This document shows positions 1 through 11,900 of a DNA stretch of 64,000 bases, piece by piece (the stretch's first letter is position 1; every line of letters begins with the position of its first letter). The position numbers and the translations under genes were made by a program. The notes below the pieces were generated by a model. The model searched no databases, was not told the origin of the DNA, and was given only the letters and a program-made list of their open reading frames with translations. Origin of the DNA: Erodium maritimum (taxonomy: Eukaryota; Streptophyta; Magnoliopsida; Geraniales; Geraniaceae); the NCBI GenBank assembly GCA_963921825.1, contig OY997589.1, forward strand, positions 3,534,001 to 3,598,000. Direction: 5' to 3'.

Positions 1-1518
1 TGTCCAACAGATTAGTTATATGTGTCTAACTGCTCATTTTATTGATGATGATTGGGTTATCCACAAAAAGATAATTAATTTCTGCCCAATCACTTCACAT
101 AAAGGGGAAGACATAGGGAAAACTATTGAGTATTGTCTGAATTATTGTGGTCTTGATAGGATAATGACTATTACTGTTGACAATGCTAGTGCTAATGATA
201 CTGCCTTACAATACTTGAATAGGCAAAAATCATTTTTGTGTAATACAGTGTTAGATGGAAAATACATGCATATGAGGTGTATTGCACACATCATGAACTT
301 GATTGTGAGTGATGGGTTAGCACATTTAGGGGTGATTCTGTTTCTAGAAGGGCTATTGAAGGGTTAGGGAGGACGGGTAAATCTGTGGAAAGGATTAGAT
401 ATGTTGTTCGGTTTGTTAAATCCTCTCCCATGAGACTTACTAGGTTTAAGCTAGCTTGTATGCAAGTTGGATATGCAACAAAGAGGTTGTTGTCCTTGGA
501 TGTCCCAACCCGTTGGAATTCGACCTACTTGATGCTCAAGTCTGCCTCTAGGTTAGATAAAGCATTCCCCATATACAATGCACTAGACCTTGTTCTTAAT
601 GTGGAGATGGATAATAAGGTTCTCAAGGATGATTCTTTTCTAGGTAGATTAGAAGATGAGGACTGAGAAGTATGCAAATCTGTCATGAGTTTCCTTGAAC
701 TGTTTTATGAGGTCACTGTGAGGGCTTCTGGTTCATCATATGCTACTGCCAACATGATTCTAGATGAAATATATGAGATTTACATTCGTTGGTGATGGTT
801 TGGCGAGTGATAATGTTGAAATGAGAAACATGGCTATGAAAATGAGGGAGAAGTTCAATAAGTATTTCGGAGATATGTAGAAGTTGAACTTGTTTACATT
901 CATTGCACCTATATTTGATCCCCGAAAGAACTTGTGACCTATTTCATTGAGTCCATGTACCCACTGCCTGCTATTAACATACTCATACCTTTGGTGACTA
1001 AGTCTTTGAATGACTTGTATGCTCAATATGTTAGGGAAGTTGCTCCTAGTGCTGATTCAGTAACAAAATCTGCTGTTACAGCAGGTTCTGCTGCTGAAAA
1101 GCATTCAAAATATCAAAAGTTTGATGCCTATAAACGGCAGGAAACTTTGGAAGAAGGTGCAGTAAAAAATGAGTTAGAGCGGCACCTGTTAGAGAGGGAA
1201 GAAGTGGATTCTCCTAATTTCAAAGTTCTGACTTGGTGGGCAGCAAATCATCATCGATACCCTATTATATCAAAAATGGCTAGAGATGTTCTAGCCATTC
1301 CAGTCTCAACAGTGCCTAGTGAATCTGCTTTTAGTAATGGAGGTAGGATACTAGGTGATTTCACGAGTACTTTGAGTACACATATTGTGCAAGCCTTAAT
1401 TTGTACTCAAGACTGGCTCAAAAATCCACCAACTCTCTTTTCAACAATTGAATTGGAGTTTGAGATGGATGCTCTTCAAATTTTAGATGATGGTATGAAT
1501 TTTTTCTTCAAATTTTAA
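1..1518 (+). pseudogene. hAT transposase (zinc-finger BED / RICESLEEPER-like), broken
   Basis: Three open pieces (20-367, 385-666, 934-1518) read together as the middle and C-terminal parts of a plant hAT transposase. The middle piece carries LDVPTRWNSTYLML, a conserved hAT catalytic-region block. The last piece carries the hAT C-terminal dimerisation domain, with LTWWAANHHRYPIISKMARD and VPSESAFSNGGRIL. Breaks include a stop at 365-367 followed by a change of frame, in-frame TGA codons at 664-666 and 793-795, and more frame changes before 934. The N-terminal BED finger is outside the window. The family is clear; the gene is dead. A domesticated transposase would be expected to keep one open frame, which this does not. 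Confidence 0.85.
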
Positions 1519-2305
1519 CTAATTCTGTCATATGTTAAATGTGTTTAAGCAAGTGTTGGTAATTACTAACACCTTTTATTTGCAGATCTTAGTGAGACGC
1601 CCAGTCCACTTGGTAACCCGATGATACTCTAAGTCTCACCTATGGTATTGGTATACATTGAACTTTTATTTGATCCAATTCTTGTGAATTAAGTTATTTC
1701 CTTTTGTTGAGTTAATCTATTGTTGTTGTACTGACTCATTTTCATCTTTTCGTAGGTGCTTTTGAAGAATGGAGCGAGGTCGTGTTGAATGAAGTGAAGG
1801 TGTACTTTTGATGGAGTTGTAATAGACCTGTTTTTTGTAATTTTGTTTAGACAGCTCCATTCTTGTAGTGTTTGTGAACTTGATCATAAGATGAACAACT
1901 GATGTATTAGTTCTAGGGACAAGTTTTTTTCATCATTAAAGGGGGATCAAATGTTGGCTTTTTAGCCATATTTAATCCCCTTTTAATGGTTTTTCCCTGC
2001 AAAACAAAGTGTTGTGTTATTTTTATGTCTCTTTGTTATGTGATGTGATATTTGCTTGTTTAAACGTTGATTAATTAGCTTTGGGCCTGTTTTGGGCTCA
2101 TATATGTGGGCCTAAATCTGAGGCCCAATTGTAAAGTGGCTGGTTGGTTAAAACTGCTAACCAGTCGGCCACTGAATTGGGTGGTTTTATTCTGAAAGTT
2201 CGGTTTTCTAGTTGGGGCTGGTTCCAAAATATCTCAAACCGGTAATATCGGGTTGGGTTCGTGAAGTGCTCAATTGGGTGGTTAACCACCCGGTGCCCAC
2301 CCCTA
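1..2305 (+). mobile_element. hAT-superfamily DNA transposon, 3' portion, degenerate
   Basis: The window opens inside a hAT element. Transposase-like reading frames run to 1518 and are followed by about 790 bp of non-coding sequence. That ends in CGGTGCCCACCCCTA (2291-2305), which read in reverse is the TAGGGGTGGGCACC type of hAT terminal repeat. The left end lies outside the window, so inverted-repeat pairing and the 8-bp target duplication cannot be checked. Frame breaks in the coding part mean this copy cannot supply its own transposase. Confidence 0.8.
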
Positions 2306-2582
2306 ATAATTAGTGCTCCCTTAAATTAAACAAATATATCTATTTGTTTTTATTTATTTCAATAAAAATTAATTTACCCCTATTTCTACATGGACATTGG
2401 TTTTTGTAAAAAGTATATCTTAGTATAAGGGTAGAGTGACACTCTTAAAAATTTAAATGGTATATACAAGCATATGACTTATTATGGACGAGGAATATTT
2501 TATATTGCCGGTGTAAATTATCTGAGGACACAAATTGTTATAAATTGGTAGAGTATTTTGGAATCGTCCACATAGAAATAAA

Positions 2583-3065
2583 GGGTAATTCCACTTCAGT
2601 ATCTTAAATCTTTCCTATTTCATTTAGTTAGAAAACCCTAAATCTTTTTTGTGTCACTTCAGTATCCTAAATTTTTATTAATTTATTTAGAGTATCTTAA
2701 ATCTTTTTTGTATCATTTCAATACACTAAACTTTTATTAATTTCATTTTAGTACCCACTGTTAACTATCCATCTAAAACATGTGAAATGACCATAATACT
2801 CTTAACTAATAACTAAATTTAAGATAAAATTAACGGTAAGTATTAAAATAAAATTAATGAAAAATTAAGATATTGAGGTGTCAATTCTTTTTTAGAATAC
2901 TCTAAATAAATTAATAAAAATTTAAGGGATTGAAGTGACAATTATTTTTAAAAAACTCTAAATAAATTAATAAAAATTTAAAATATTAAAATGACATAAA
3001 AATAATTTAGAGTACGGTGAATAAAATACGAAATTGAAAGATTTAAAGTTCTATCATAATCCCCA
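2583..3065. repeat. AT-rich degenerate foldback (MITE-like)
   Basis: The left arm, starting near 2586 (GGGTAATTCCACTTCAGTAT), pairs imperfectly with the reverse complement of the sequence ending near 3062. Inside, TTTATTAATTTATTTAGAG recurs directly and in inverted form. It lies just upstream of the NECAP-like gene. Ends are approximate and no target duplication was recognised. Confidence 0.45.
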
Positions 3066-3178
3066 AAACACCCTTGTTGTGATTATGAAAAATTACCATT
3101 TTGACCCAACCCAAAGTGAAATTAGTCGTGTTGAAATTCCTCGGTTCTATTCCAATTCTATGTGCAGGAGCTCTGATC

Positions 3179-6100
3179 ATGGCGACGGAAGCGACGGCGT
3201 CGACCGATCGCGCAGATGTGAACGACGAGACCGACCCTGTCGAGCTTGTTCTCTTTCAAGTCCCGGAATGCTACGTTTATCTGGTACGTTTCGTCTCACA
3301 GAAATGTGGGTTTCGATCAATCTTTCTATCGATTTTGCTGGTGGGATCTTCGATTTACCTGTAAATTCCAGATCTTTCTCATCTGGGTTCCTCTGTTTCT
3401 GCATTTTAATGGCTGTTTTGGTTAATTTTTGGTACCTGGCCCTTGAAAATAAGAGGCATTGGCCTATACAGGAGAGAGTTTCAGCTGCATTGTTGAGGCT
3501 TAATTGGATAGTTTCAAGGGAAAATGTCGATTCCTAGCCCAGTCGAAAAAGTCATTTGCACATCCTAGGGCTCCACCTTTTGTGACAGATCCTAAACTAA
3601 AGGTGGTATTTTGTTACAAAAAAGTAACATAAAAGTGGTATTTTTTTTTACAAGGAACACAACTCTTTTCATAAATATTTTACACGTGGTTGTTACTTTT
3701 TGTAAATTTGTACCACTTTTTTGTTAGGATTTGTCGCAAAAGGTGGAGCATGGTTAGAATGTGCAAATGACATTTTCGTTTGGGCTAGGAATAGACGTTA
3801 TCCCTAGTTTCAATTTAGGATAAATTTGAATGAGCCTTGGGATTAGTTTTGCTCATAGGTAATTGATGATAGTTTTATATTGAAATTCACGGTGTGGAGT
3901 ATAAATTTGTGTAATTTTTTGGGTAACTTTATGAACACACCTTTGATCCTAAATACACAAGGTAAAGGTGGGGGGTTATTAGTAACACGCTGTGGATTTC
4001 GTTTATTTTGTTCCAAAAAAGCCACTAATAAATGAGAAAGGTGACAATTTTTCCTGATGAAACAATCACCTATTGAGTGTGATTCCGTGGGGTTTTGATT
4101 GGCAATTCAAGGTAACAGTGTGTAAACGATGACCCCTCATCTTCAGGGGTGTTTTTGAAAATCGAAGGTCGGTTTTCTCTAACTTGTTTTATGCGTAGAA
4201 ATGAAATGATGTGATATTGGTGGTCTGCTTATATAAGGGTTAATTGCTACAAACTACATCATGTATTGTCCAAGGGCGTAAAACTACATTATGTATTGTC
4301 CATGTCCCTAATTTTAACGGAATATTTAAATTTTTGTAAGTAAACGACTGTGGTCAAAGATAGTTTAGTCTAAAAACGTGGACAATGCGTAATGTAGTTT
4401 CTAGCAATTAACCCTTTATATAATAATGCACACCAAAACTGAGTTGCTTCAATATGATTCTCGGGGTTAAAACATCATACCAGAGTTGGATTGCTGAAGT
4501 GTGCTATGTGGATTGCTAAATACATCATGATGTTTTATTGTAATTTTGTAAATGAGCAAATATTGGTTACTGAGCACTTCCCTGATCTGCTGTATGGAAG
4601 GTTTTGAATCTATTATGATGTATAAGCTCACTTAGGTTGTATTTTTGCAGATACCCCCAAGGAAAAGTGCAGCTTCTTACAGGTTTATTTAAGGGATAAT
4701 TGCAAAAAAGTACCCTGAGGTATTCACTTTTTGCAACTTGTAACCCTATTCTTTGATAACGGCAAAAAAGTGTCATGAACTTGTCTTTTTGTTGCATTTT
4801 GTTTAATTTGTTTCGAAATGACAATGTTATACTTGGACATTTAAATTTTAAAATAACAATTAAAGAACAAAAAATTCAAATTTTCATATCCTTAGATTTC
4901 TTACTCTGTATGGTACAAAGAGAGGAAATTTGGGGATGTGAAAATTAGGATTTTTTGGGTTTTATTTATTATTTTTAAATATAAATTGTAAGGGAGAAAT
5001 CGTCATTTTTATACAAATTGCAACAAAAAAAAAGGTTCAAGGTATTTTGTTGTGATTATAAAAGAAAAGGGCTACAAGTTGCAAAAAACTGAATAAGTGA
5101 GTGTACTTTTTTGCAATTATTCCTTTATTTAACACTTGTATAGACACATTGGAGAATGATATTTATATTTGAAGTCCATTTCAGGGCCGATGAATGGAAT
5201 GTCAACAAGTGGGCTTGGGGCGGCACGTTGAAGGTCACTAGCAAAGAAGAAGAATGCATTATAAAACTCGAAGACAAGGACACAGGTATAACATTCGATC
5301 ATCAATCATCATTAGTTGTTAATATTCTTTTGGGATAATTGCAAAAAAGTATCATGAGGTAATCATTTTTTGCAACTTGAGGCCCTCTTCTTTGATAATT
5401 GCACACATGTGACTTGAACTTGTCTTTTTGCAATTTGTATGAAAATGATGATTTTACCCTTATTTATATTTAAAAAATATTAAGTAAAAAACAAAAAATC
5501 CGAAGTTTCATATCCTTAATTTTCTTCCTCTTTGTATGGTAGTAACAAAGAATAAGAAATCTAAGGGATAGGAAAATTTGGATTTTTTTGTTCTTTAATT
5601 ATTATTTTAGAAAGGTAATTTTCCAAGGGAAAAATCATCATGAAACAAATCTATACAAAGTGCAACAAAAAGACAAGGTCAAGGCACTTTATTTTGCAAT
5701 TATCAAAGAAGGCCATAAATTGCAAAAAGTGAATACTCAGGGTACTTTTGTGCAGTTATCCCAATTCTTTTATCTAACATTATTTGGGAGGACATCATTA
5801 GGTGAATTATACGCTCATGCATTTTTAAGAAAAGGAGAGCCACATCCCTTGGAGGCCGTAGTTGACAGCAGCAGGTTGACTCTTTTCTCTAACAGTCAAT
5901 CCAAAACTATGGATGCTTAAAAAAATCAGACTTTTTTTGCGAGAAATGACGAAAATGCCCCTTACCATTGTCTAAGAAAATTCCTAGTATTTTTAATAGT
6001 TTTTTCTTTTAAGGAGTCTCTTTACATCTACTCAACCGTTTTTTTACATTTTATCAAAATGTTTTGGGTAATTATAGTCGTTGTTGATATCAGGGCCAAG

Positions 6101-8205
6101 TGCATTTTCTGGCGAAAAAGAATTATGTGATGTTTTTTTAATATAGATATTATATCCCGGATGCGGAGGTTGTCTAAATAGAAATTCTTTCCTTTTCAGA
6201 TATTTCGCTCTCCGCATAGAAGAGAACGTAGGTGAGCTACTACATATACCCCATTATCATATATATACAAGGGATAATTGCAAAAAAGTACCCTGAGGTA
6301 TTCATGTTTTTCAACTTGTGGCCCTTTTCTTTGATTATTTGCAAAAAAGTACACTGAACTTGTCTTTTTTTTTGCAATTTGCATAAAAATGATGATTCTA
6401 CACTTACAATTGATATTTAAAAAATAATAAGTAAAAAACAAAAAATCCTAATTTTCGTCCTCTTTCTACCGTACAAAGTTTAAGAAATTTAAGGGATATG
6501 AAATTTGGATTCTTTTTCCTTCGATTTTTATTTTTAAAATCTAAACTTTCAAGGATAAAATCGTTATATTGAAACAAATTTATTCAAAGTGCAACAAAAA
6601 GACAAGTTCAAGGCATATTTTTGCAATTATCAAATAAGAGGGGTACTTTTTTGCAATTATCCCTATATACAAATGGTTCCTTTATCATGTCATTTGTAGT
6701 CTTATACTCCACATTCTGCAGATGGCCGTACACGGCATGCTTTCATTGGCTTGGGATTTCGAGAAAGAACCGAAGCATATGACTTTCAAGCAGCACTGCA
6801 AGATCACATGCAGTATATATATTCAAGGGATAAATGCAAAAAAAAAAAAAATCCTTGGGTATTCATTTTTTGCAAGTTGTATCCCTCTTCTTTGATAATT
6901 GCACAAAAGTGCCTTGAACTTACCTTTTTGTAGAAGTTTGTGTAAACTTGTTTCAAAATGATGATTTTACCCTTGATATTTTAAATTTAAATGATTATTA
7001 GTAAAAAACAAAAAAAATCCAGAATTTTCACCTCTTAACTTTCGCTCTTTAAATGTATAAAGGGGAAGAAAATTAAGTGTAATTAAACTTCTTGATTCTT
7101 TGTTTTTACTTCTTATTTTTGAAAGGGAAAAATCGTAATTTTGAAACAAATTCGCACAAACTGCAACCAAAAGGTAAGTTCAGGGTACTTTTTTGCAACT
7201 ATCAAAGAAGAGGGTTACGACTTACAATATAAAATGAGTACCTCTGAGTACTTTTTTTGCAATTATTCTTACATGCTATTTGCTTGTTTGTTTAGTTTTA
7301 AGGTTAATCTTCTTATACATTGCTTCAATGGAACTTAAATCCTGAAAGTCATATATACATTTCGTATTTTGTGAAGGTACCTGGAGAAAAAGAAAACTGC
7401 AGAGAAGATGGAGGAGCAGTACCAGAACACTTCATCAGTTGATTACAGTATAAAAAAAGGCGAGAAACTTGTACTCAATCTTAAGAATGTAAGACCACTC
7501 ACTTCAATGATTGCTCGGTTTTGTGAAGTCATGTCAAGATAGGATCTTGAATTCTATGTGGGATAATTGCAAAAAGTACCCTTAGTTATTCATTTTGTGC
7601 AAGTTGTAGCCGTCTTCTTCGGTAATTGCGCAAAAGTGCTTTGAACTTACCTTTTTGTTGCACATTGTGTAAATTTGTTTTAAAATGGCAATTTTACCCT
7701 TGATATTTTAAATTTAAAATATAATAAGTAAAAAAAATCCAGAATTTTCATCTGTCTTAATTTTCTTGCTAATGAGTGTACATAGAGGGGTTACCTATTA
7801 TTTCTTAAAGGGTAAAATCGTCATTTTAAAACATATTCACACAAAATGCAAGAAAAAAGGTAAGTTCATGATAAATTTTTTTTGCAACTATCAAATAAGA
7901 TGGTTTACAACTTGCAAAAAATGAATACCTCATGGTACTTTTTTGCAATTATCCCTTCTAACGTTGTACACAATCTTGTTGGTCAGGTGAGAACCGACGT
8001 TGCTGTGAAGTGTAAGTTTTTTCAGGAGATGCACGATCAACCAGTGAGCGATGGGAACGAGCCTGTGATTAGCATCAAACCTCCGCCACCTCCCCTCTCA
8101 CCTGTAGTTTCTCCTACAGCTTCACCCTCTGAATCCAAGCCAACAAAGCAAAGCATGGACCGTGTAGCTGATGATGATTTCGGTGATTTTCAGGGAGCTT
8201 TGTGA
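3179..8205 (+). CDS. NECAP: NECAP-like protein (adaptin-ear-binding coat-associated, DUF1681)
   Basis: Coding exons: 3179-3283, 4651-4682, 5185-5285, 5802-5874, 6200-6231, 6722-6812, 7377-7488 and 7987-8205. All introns are GT-AG, and the total is 765 nt, giving 254 aa. NECAPs are cytosolic endocytic accessory proteins that bind clathrin adaptors through an N-terminal PH-like domain. The protein starts MATEATASTDRADVND and then reads VELVLFQVPECYVYL, ADEWNVNKWAW, FIGLGFRERTEAYDFQAAL and SVDYSIKKGEKLVLNLKN. These are hallmarks of the plant family, from residue 23 to about 185. The tail has ISIKPPPPP and ends in DDDFGDFQGAL, an acidic phenylalanine motif of the sort used for adaptor-ear binding (inferred). 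Every exon junction keeps frame. It is convergent with the PHAX-like gene. Introns 2, 3, 5, 6 and 7 each hold a large MITE. Confidence 0.93.
3532..3792. repeat. Foldback element in NECAP-like intron 1
   Basis: Left arm CCTAGCCCAGTCGAAAAAGT and the following ATTTGCACAT are mirrored at the right by ATGTGCAAATGACATTTTCG followed by TTTGGGCTAGG. The inner parts also pair (GCTCCACCTTTT with AAAGGTGGAGC). The element is about 260 bp. It belongs to a different family from the GGGATAATTGC elements, and no convincing target duplication was found. Confidence 0.75.
3855..4185. repeat. Degenerate repeat with CCCCTCA/GTAACA motifs, NECAP-like intron 1
   Basis: Fragments such as GAGAAAGGTGACA and GATGACCCCTCATCTTCAGG recur in the foldback at 12918-13190 and in TBL intron 3 near 19650-19740. 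The three look like diverged members of one family. Ends are approximate. Confidence 0.4.
4237..4414. repeat. Short foldback MITE, 178 bp, with 9-bp target duplication
   Basis: It starts GGGTTAATTGCTACAAACTA and ends in TAGTTTCTAGCAATTAACCC, its near-exact reverse complement. Flanks CTTATATAA (4228-4236) and TTTATATAA (4415-4423) form a 9-bp target duplication with one mismatch, as expected for the Mutator superfamily. It lies in intron 1 of the NECAP-like gene. Confidence 0.85.
4693..5123. repeat. GGGATAATTGC foldback MITE in NECAP-like intron 2
   Basis: A 431-bp near-palindrome. The left arm begins GGGATAATTGCAAAAAAGTA and the right arm ends in TTTTTTGCAATTATTCC. A perfect 9-bp target duplication TTTATTTAA flanks it (4684-4692 and 5124-5132). 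The left copy touches the splice donor of exon 2 at 4683, so the element begins only 10 nt into the intron. Confidence 0.9.
5332..5762. repeat. GGGATAATTGC foldback MITE in NECAP-like intron 3
   Basis: Same family and same 431-bp length as the intron 2 copy. The arms mirror each other, for example CTTCTTTGATAATTGCA with TGCAATTATCAAAGAAG. Flanking 9-mers TATTCTTTT (5323-5331) and AATTCTTTT (5763-5771) match at eight of nine positions. Confidence 0.88.
6271..6663. repeat. GGGATAATTGC foldback MITE in NECAP-like intron 5
   Basis: Same family, 393 bp. A perfect 9-bp target duplication TATATACAA lies at 6262-6270 and 6664-6672. Arms begin GGGATAATTGC and end GCAATTATCCC. Confidence 0.9.
6827..7270. 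repeat. GGGATAATTGC foldback MITE in NECAP-like intron 6
   Basis: Same family, about 444 bp, with an expanded A-run near the left end (6838-6850). It begins about 14 nt after the exon 6 donor at 6813. The target duplication is no longer clear. Confidence 0.82.
7560..7955. repeat. GGGATAATTGC foldback MITE in NECAP-like intron 7
   Basis: Same family, 396 bp, running from GGGATAATTGCAAAAAGTAC to TTTTTTGCAATTATCCC. Flanks ATTCTATGT and TTCTAACGT resemble each other only partly. Confidence 0.85.
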
Positions 8206-8467
8206 AATTGGTATGCAAACTCGTGTCTGTGCCCGAATGTTGGTTTTGGGTTTGTGATGTCATGGATTCGATTGCTTGTTACAGATTTGATTTGTTGGGT
8301 AGTTTAAAGATTTACTTGTCTGGTGAATATATGTTGCAGAGAGAACTAGTTCAGAGAGTGAACCATTTCAGGAATTTTATTTCACCTTCTTTTTGAGATA
8401 CACTTTGACAATTGAAAATGGTTTGTTTGATGAACAGCAATTATATGTGTCCATGTCATTAAATTTG

Positions 8468-8580
8468 GGGTAAAATTATCATTTTGAAACAAATTTATAC
8501 GGATTGTAATTATCAAAAGAAAAGTTCCACGAGTTGCAAAAAGTGAATACCTTGAGGCACTTCTTTATGCAGTGATCCCT
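8468..8580. repeat. Single arm of a GGGATAATTGC MITE, 3' of the NECAP-like gene
   Basis: Only the right arm of the family is present (AAAATTATCATTTTGAAACA through AAAAAGTGAATACC to GTGATCCCTA). This is a half element. It lies between the two convergent genes and may fall within their 3' UTRs. Confidence 0.65.
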
Positions 8581-8909
8581 AGTTTAGACAATAAATGACA
8601 AAAACACCCTCACTAATCATCAAGAATGTGCCACTTTACAGTAAGTTTAACCTAGTTCCCCAAATCGTTATAGGGGTAGTTTTATCATTATTCCAAAAAT
8701 AGAGCAAAGTGAATTTTAGAGGTTGATGAAGTGACAAAACACTTGCATTTAACAAATAAGAATCCACAAGTATTGTTTTCTTCAGGAAAAGCCTTCTCGG
8801 ACTCAAAACCCAAAATGATACTATCTAAGACCAACTCAACAGCCTCGAAACCATGATTAAATCTGTAACCAAAGCAAAAATTCTCATTCAATCTTCCCAC
8901 AGCACTCCT

Positions 8910-11900
8910 CTACATTATAGATGTGTCGTCAGGACCTTCTTCTACCAAGTCAGCATATGAAACAGGAACTCTTATTCGATCATGAACAGGCCCTCGTTTA
9001 GCTTCTTCATCATTGGACCGCTCATTCTGAGTCTGTATCAGAGCCTTAACCTCAGAACCATCAGATACACTAGCCACTCTCTCTTCAGTAGCTAATTCAG
9101 AACTTTCTTTCTTTTCCACAGGTACTTGCCTAACATTTTGGGGCCTGAATTGCTTCTGCAGTTTAGCCAATAGATAACGATCAGAATCTAGTTTCAAATA
9201 TCAAGGAAGAATGATAAGGTTTTGATACAAGAGTTACAGATGAGATGGTCAGTTATAGACATACTTCAAGCTTGAACTAAAGACTTGTATTTTAAATACA
9301 AGTATTTAGAGGCTCCCATGGATGTATGATCGTGAAAACTCAGAGTCATAAGGCGCTTAATATTGTTTAGGGATAATTGTGAAAGTTGACCGTGTGGTTT
9401 ACGCTTTTTGCAAGTTGCTATTGTCTTCTAAAAACAGTTGAAACAGTGAACAAATTTTACTTGCACTGTGAATGACACGGTTAAAATTAAAGGGAAAAGT
9501 AAACATCTTTTACATAATTCAAGGGCAAATAATTTATTTGCAACAGAGAACATATATTTTTTTATCTTTCACATTAAAGGATTTATTTTTGTAAATTTTG
9601 GAAGATATGTTTAGATTTTTTTTAATTCAAGGGCAAATTCGGTATTTTATAAAAAGAAAAGAAGGGGAAGTCACGTTACCCCAAATTTATCCATTCTTGT
9701 TAAACATAACTGACAATGCAACAAAAAAAGAAATACCAAATTGCAAAAAAGGTTATCTAGAGGGTCGGTTTTTGCAATTATAGTAAATAAGAGGGCTAGT
9801 TACAAACCTCAAACTCCCTTGCCTTTTTCGTGATCTCCTTGAAGACTTTTGGATCTCGTGCTTTGATGATGTTCCATAATATGCCACCACCATTGCGATT
9901 GCGTCTGCCATCGGCGGTCATCTGACCTCCACATTCCTGAATAGCATTCACCTGCAAATGAACATTTCATGATAGTTATCAATCTCCAATTCTCTTCATT
10001 GGAAGCTCAATCGGTTTAGTCAACAGTCTTTATAGATTCAAGGGATAATTGTCAAAACATGCACTTATGTTTCGTCCACAAACGAAATAGTGCACAATGT
10101 TTTGTCCACGTCGTCTGGCTACCCTTATGAATCGTCCACGCACTTCTGTTAGAAAAGTGTAACAGCAGAACCTGAATTGACAATTTTGCCCTTTTGGTTT
10201 GAAATTCAAAAATAAGAATTTCGTCCAAAAAAATGAGTGGCTGAGGATTGTTAGGGCAATTTCGTCCAAAAAAAATTTCAGACACAAGCACATGATAGCA
10301 CGTGAGGCTACAGATTCGAATATTCTGTTATTTTTACGGACAGAAGTGCGTGGACGATTCATAAGGGTAGCCAGACGACGTGGACAAAACATTGTGCACT
10401 ATTTCGTTTGTGGACGAAACACAAGTGCATGTTTTGACAATTATCCCTAGATTCAATCAGTTACATGATATGCATACTTAAGTTCTAGCAACTCGGATGA
10501 GTTACATGCAAATATTTATTTCGCAACATTATTACTCAATCAATAAGCATATATTTCTTCATAATCTAGAATGCATAATTATCTTATGGGATAACTGCAA
10601 GAACGTACCCTGAGGTATTCATTTTTTGCAACTCGTAGCCATCTTCTTTGATAACTGCAAAAAGTACCTTGAACTTGTCTTTTTGTTGCATTTTGTATAA
10701 AAAATAACAAGTAAAAACAAAAAATCCAAATTTTATATCCCTTAATTTTAAGAGATGTAAATTTGGATTTTTTGTTCTTCAAATATTATTTTGTAAATTT
10801 TAATTTGCAAGGGTAAAATCATCATTTTGGAATAGAGTGCAACAAAAAAAGACGAGTTCATGGCATTTTATTTTTGCAATTATCAAAGAAGAGGGCTATA
10901 AATTGCAAAAAGTGTATTTTTTTGCGTTTATTCCTTAGCTTATTGGAAGGATGTTTTTTAAAAGAGTAGAGGAATTCACTAAAAACACTGGACGCGATGG
11001 GACGGGATGAGATCATCATAGTGGAGGGAGTGTTTCATCTTTGTAATACAACCGAAAAGAAAAAACCTACACAAAGACGAATGTGGTCATAGCCAATGTA
11101 TAGTGCGGAAGCAGTTGAATGGATTCTGTGACAAAATCTGCAAGGGTAGGGAAAAAATATCGGGCATCAGAACTTCAGAAGAAAATGCGGCTTTATACAG
11201 TTTGGATAAGTATAGTATGTGCTTTGTTTGTCCAAAATCAAGTGCAGTCTCACCTTTACTTGCAGGAACAAAATGAACGGTACCCTTTTCACTATGACTT
11301 ATCAATCTTAAAGGAGATTGCTAAAAGCGGCCGGGGGTCAAAATGTAAGGTCGCCTTTGCAAGAAGAGAGGAATAGAATGGAAAATATTTAAAGGAAGGG
11401 AAAGGAAGAATTGTTTACGATAAATGTGTAATGGAACTAAAAAAAGGATTGTACTGAAAGCACGATCTGATCCTAGCCGCACACATTCAAGAAAACCAAA
11501 GGAATAAAAAAGGGATAGTTGCAAAAAAGTAATCTGAGGTATCCGTTTTGTGCAACTCGTAGCCCTCTTCTTTGATAATTGAAAAAGAGTGCCTCTATAA
11601 CTTGTCTTTTTGTTGCACTTTGTATAAATTTGTCTCAAAATGACGATTTTACCCATAGAAATAATAATTAAAGAACAAAAAAATCCATATTTTCACATCC
11701 CTTGAATTGTTTACTCTTTGTATGATACAAAGAGAGAGAATAAAAAGGATATGAAAATTAGGATTTTTTGTTTTTATTTATTCATAATTTTTTGCAATTA
11801 CCAAAGGAAATGACTAAAAATTGCAAAAAATGAATACCTCAGGGTGATTTTTTGCAATAATCCTTCTAAAAATTGAAATGAACTATAAAAAAGAAGATTG

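Noticed and set aside
1-1518. Domesticated hAT-derived host gene
   Set aside because: At least two in-frame stops and frame changes break the reading frame, and the element terminus is still present.
3034-3537. 167-codon plus-strand open frame over the first NECAP-like exon
   Set aside because: It is in another frame from the exon and runs through the splice donor into the intron; the NECAP-like frame has clear homology.
10030-10450. Open frames of 79-120 codons on both strands
   Set aside because: They overlap a near-perfect hairpin MITE, which naturally gives mirrored frames on both strands.
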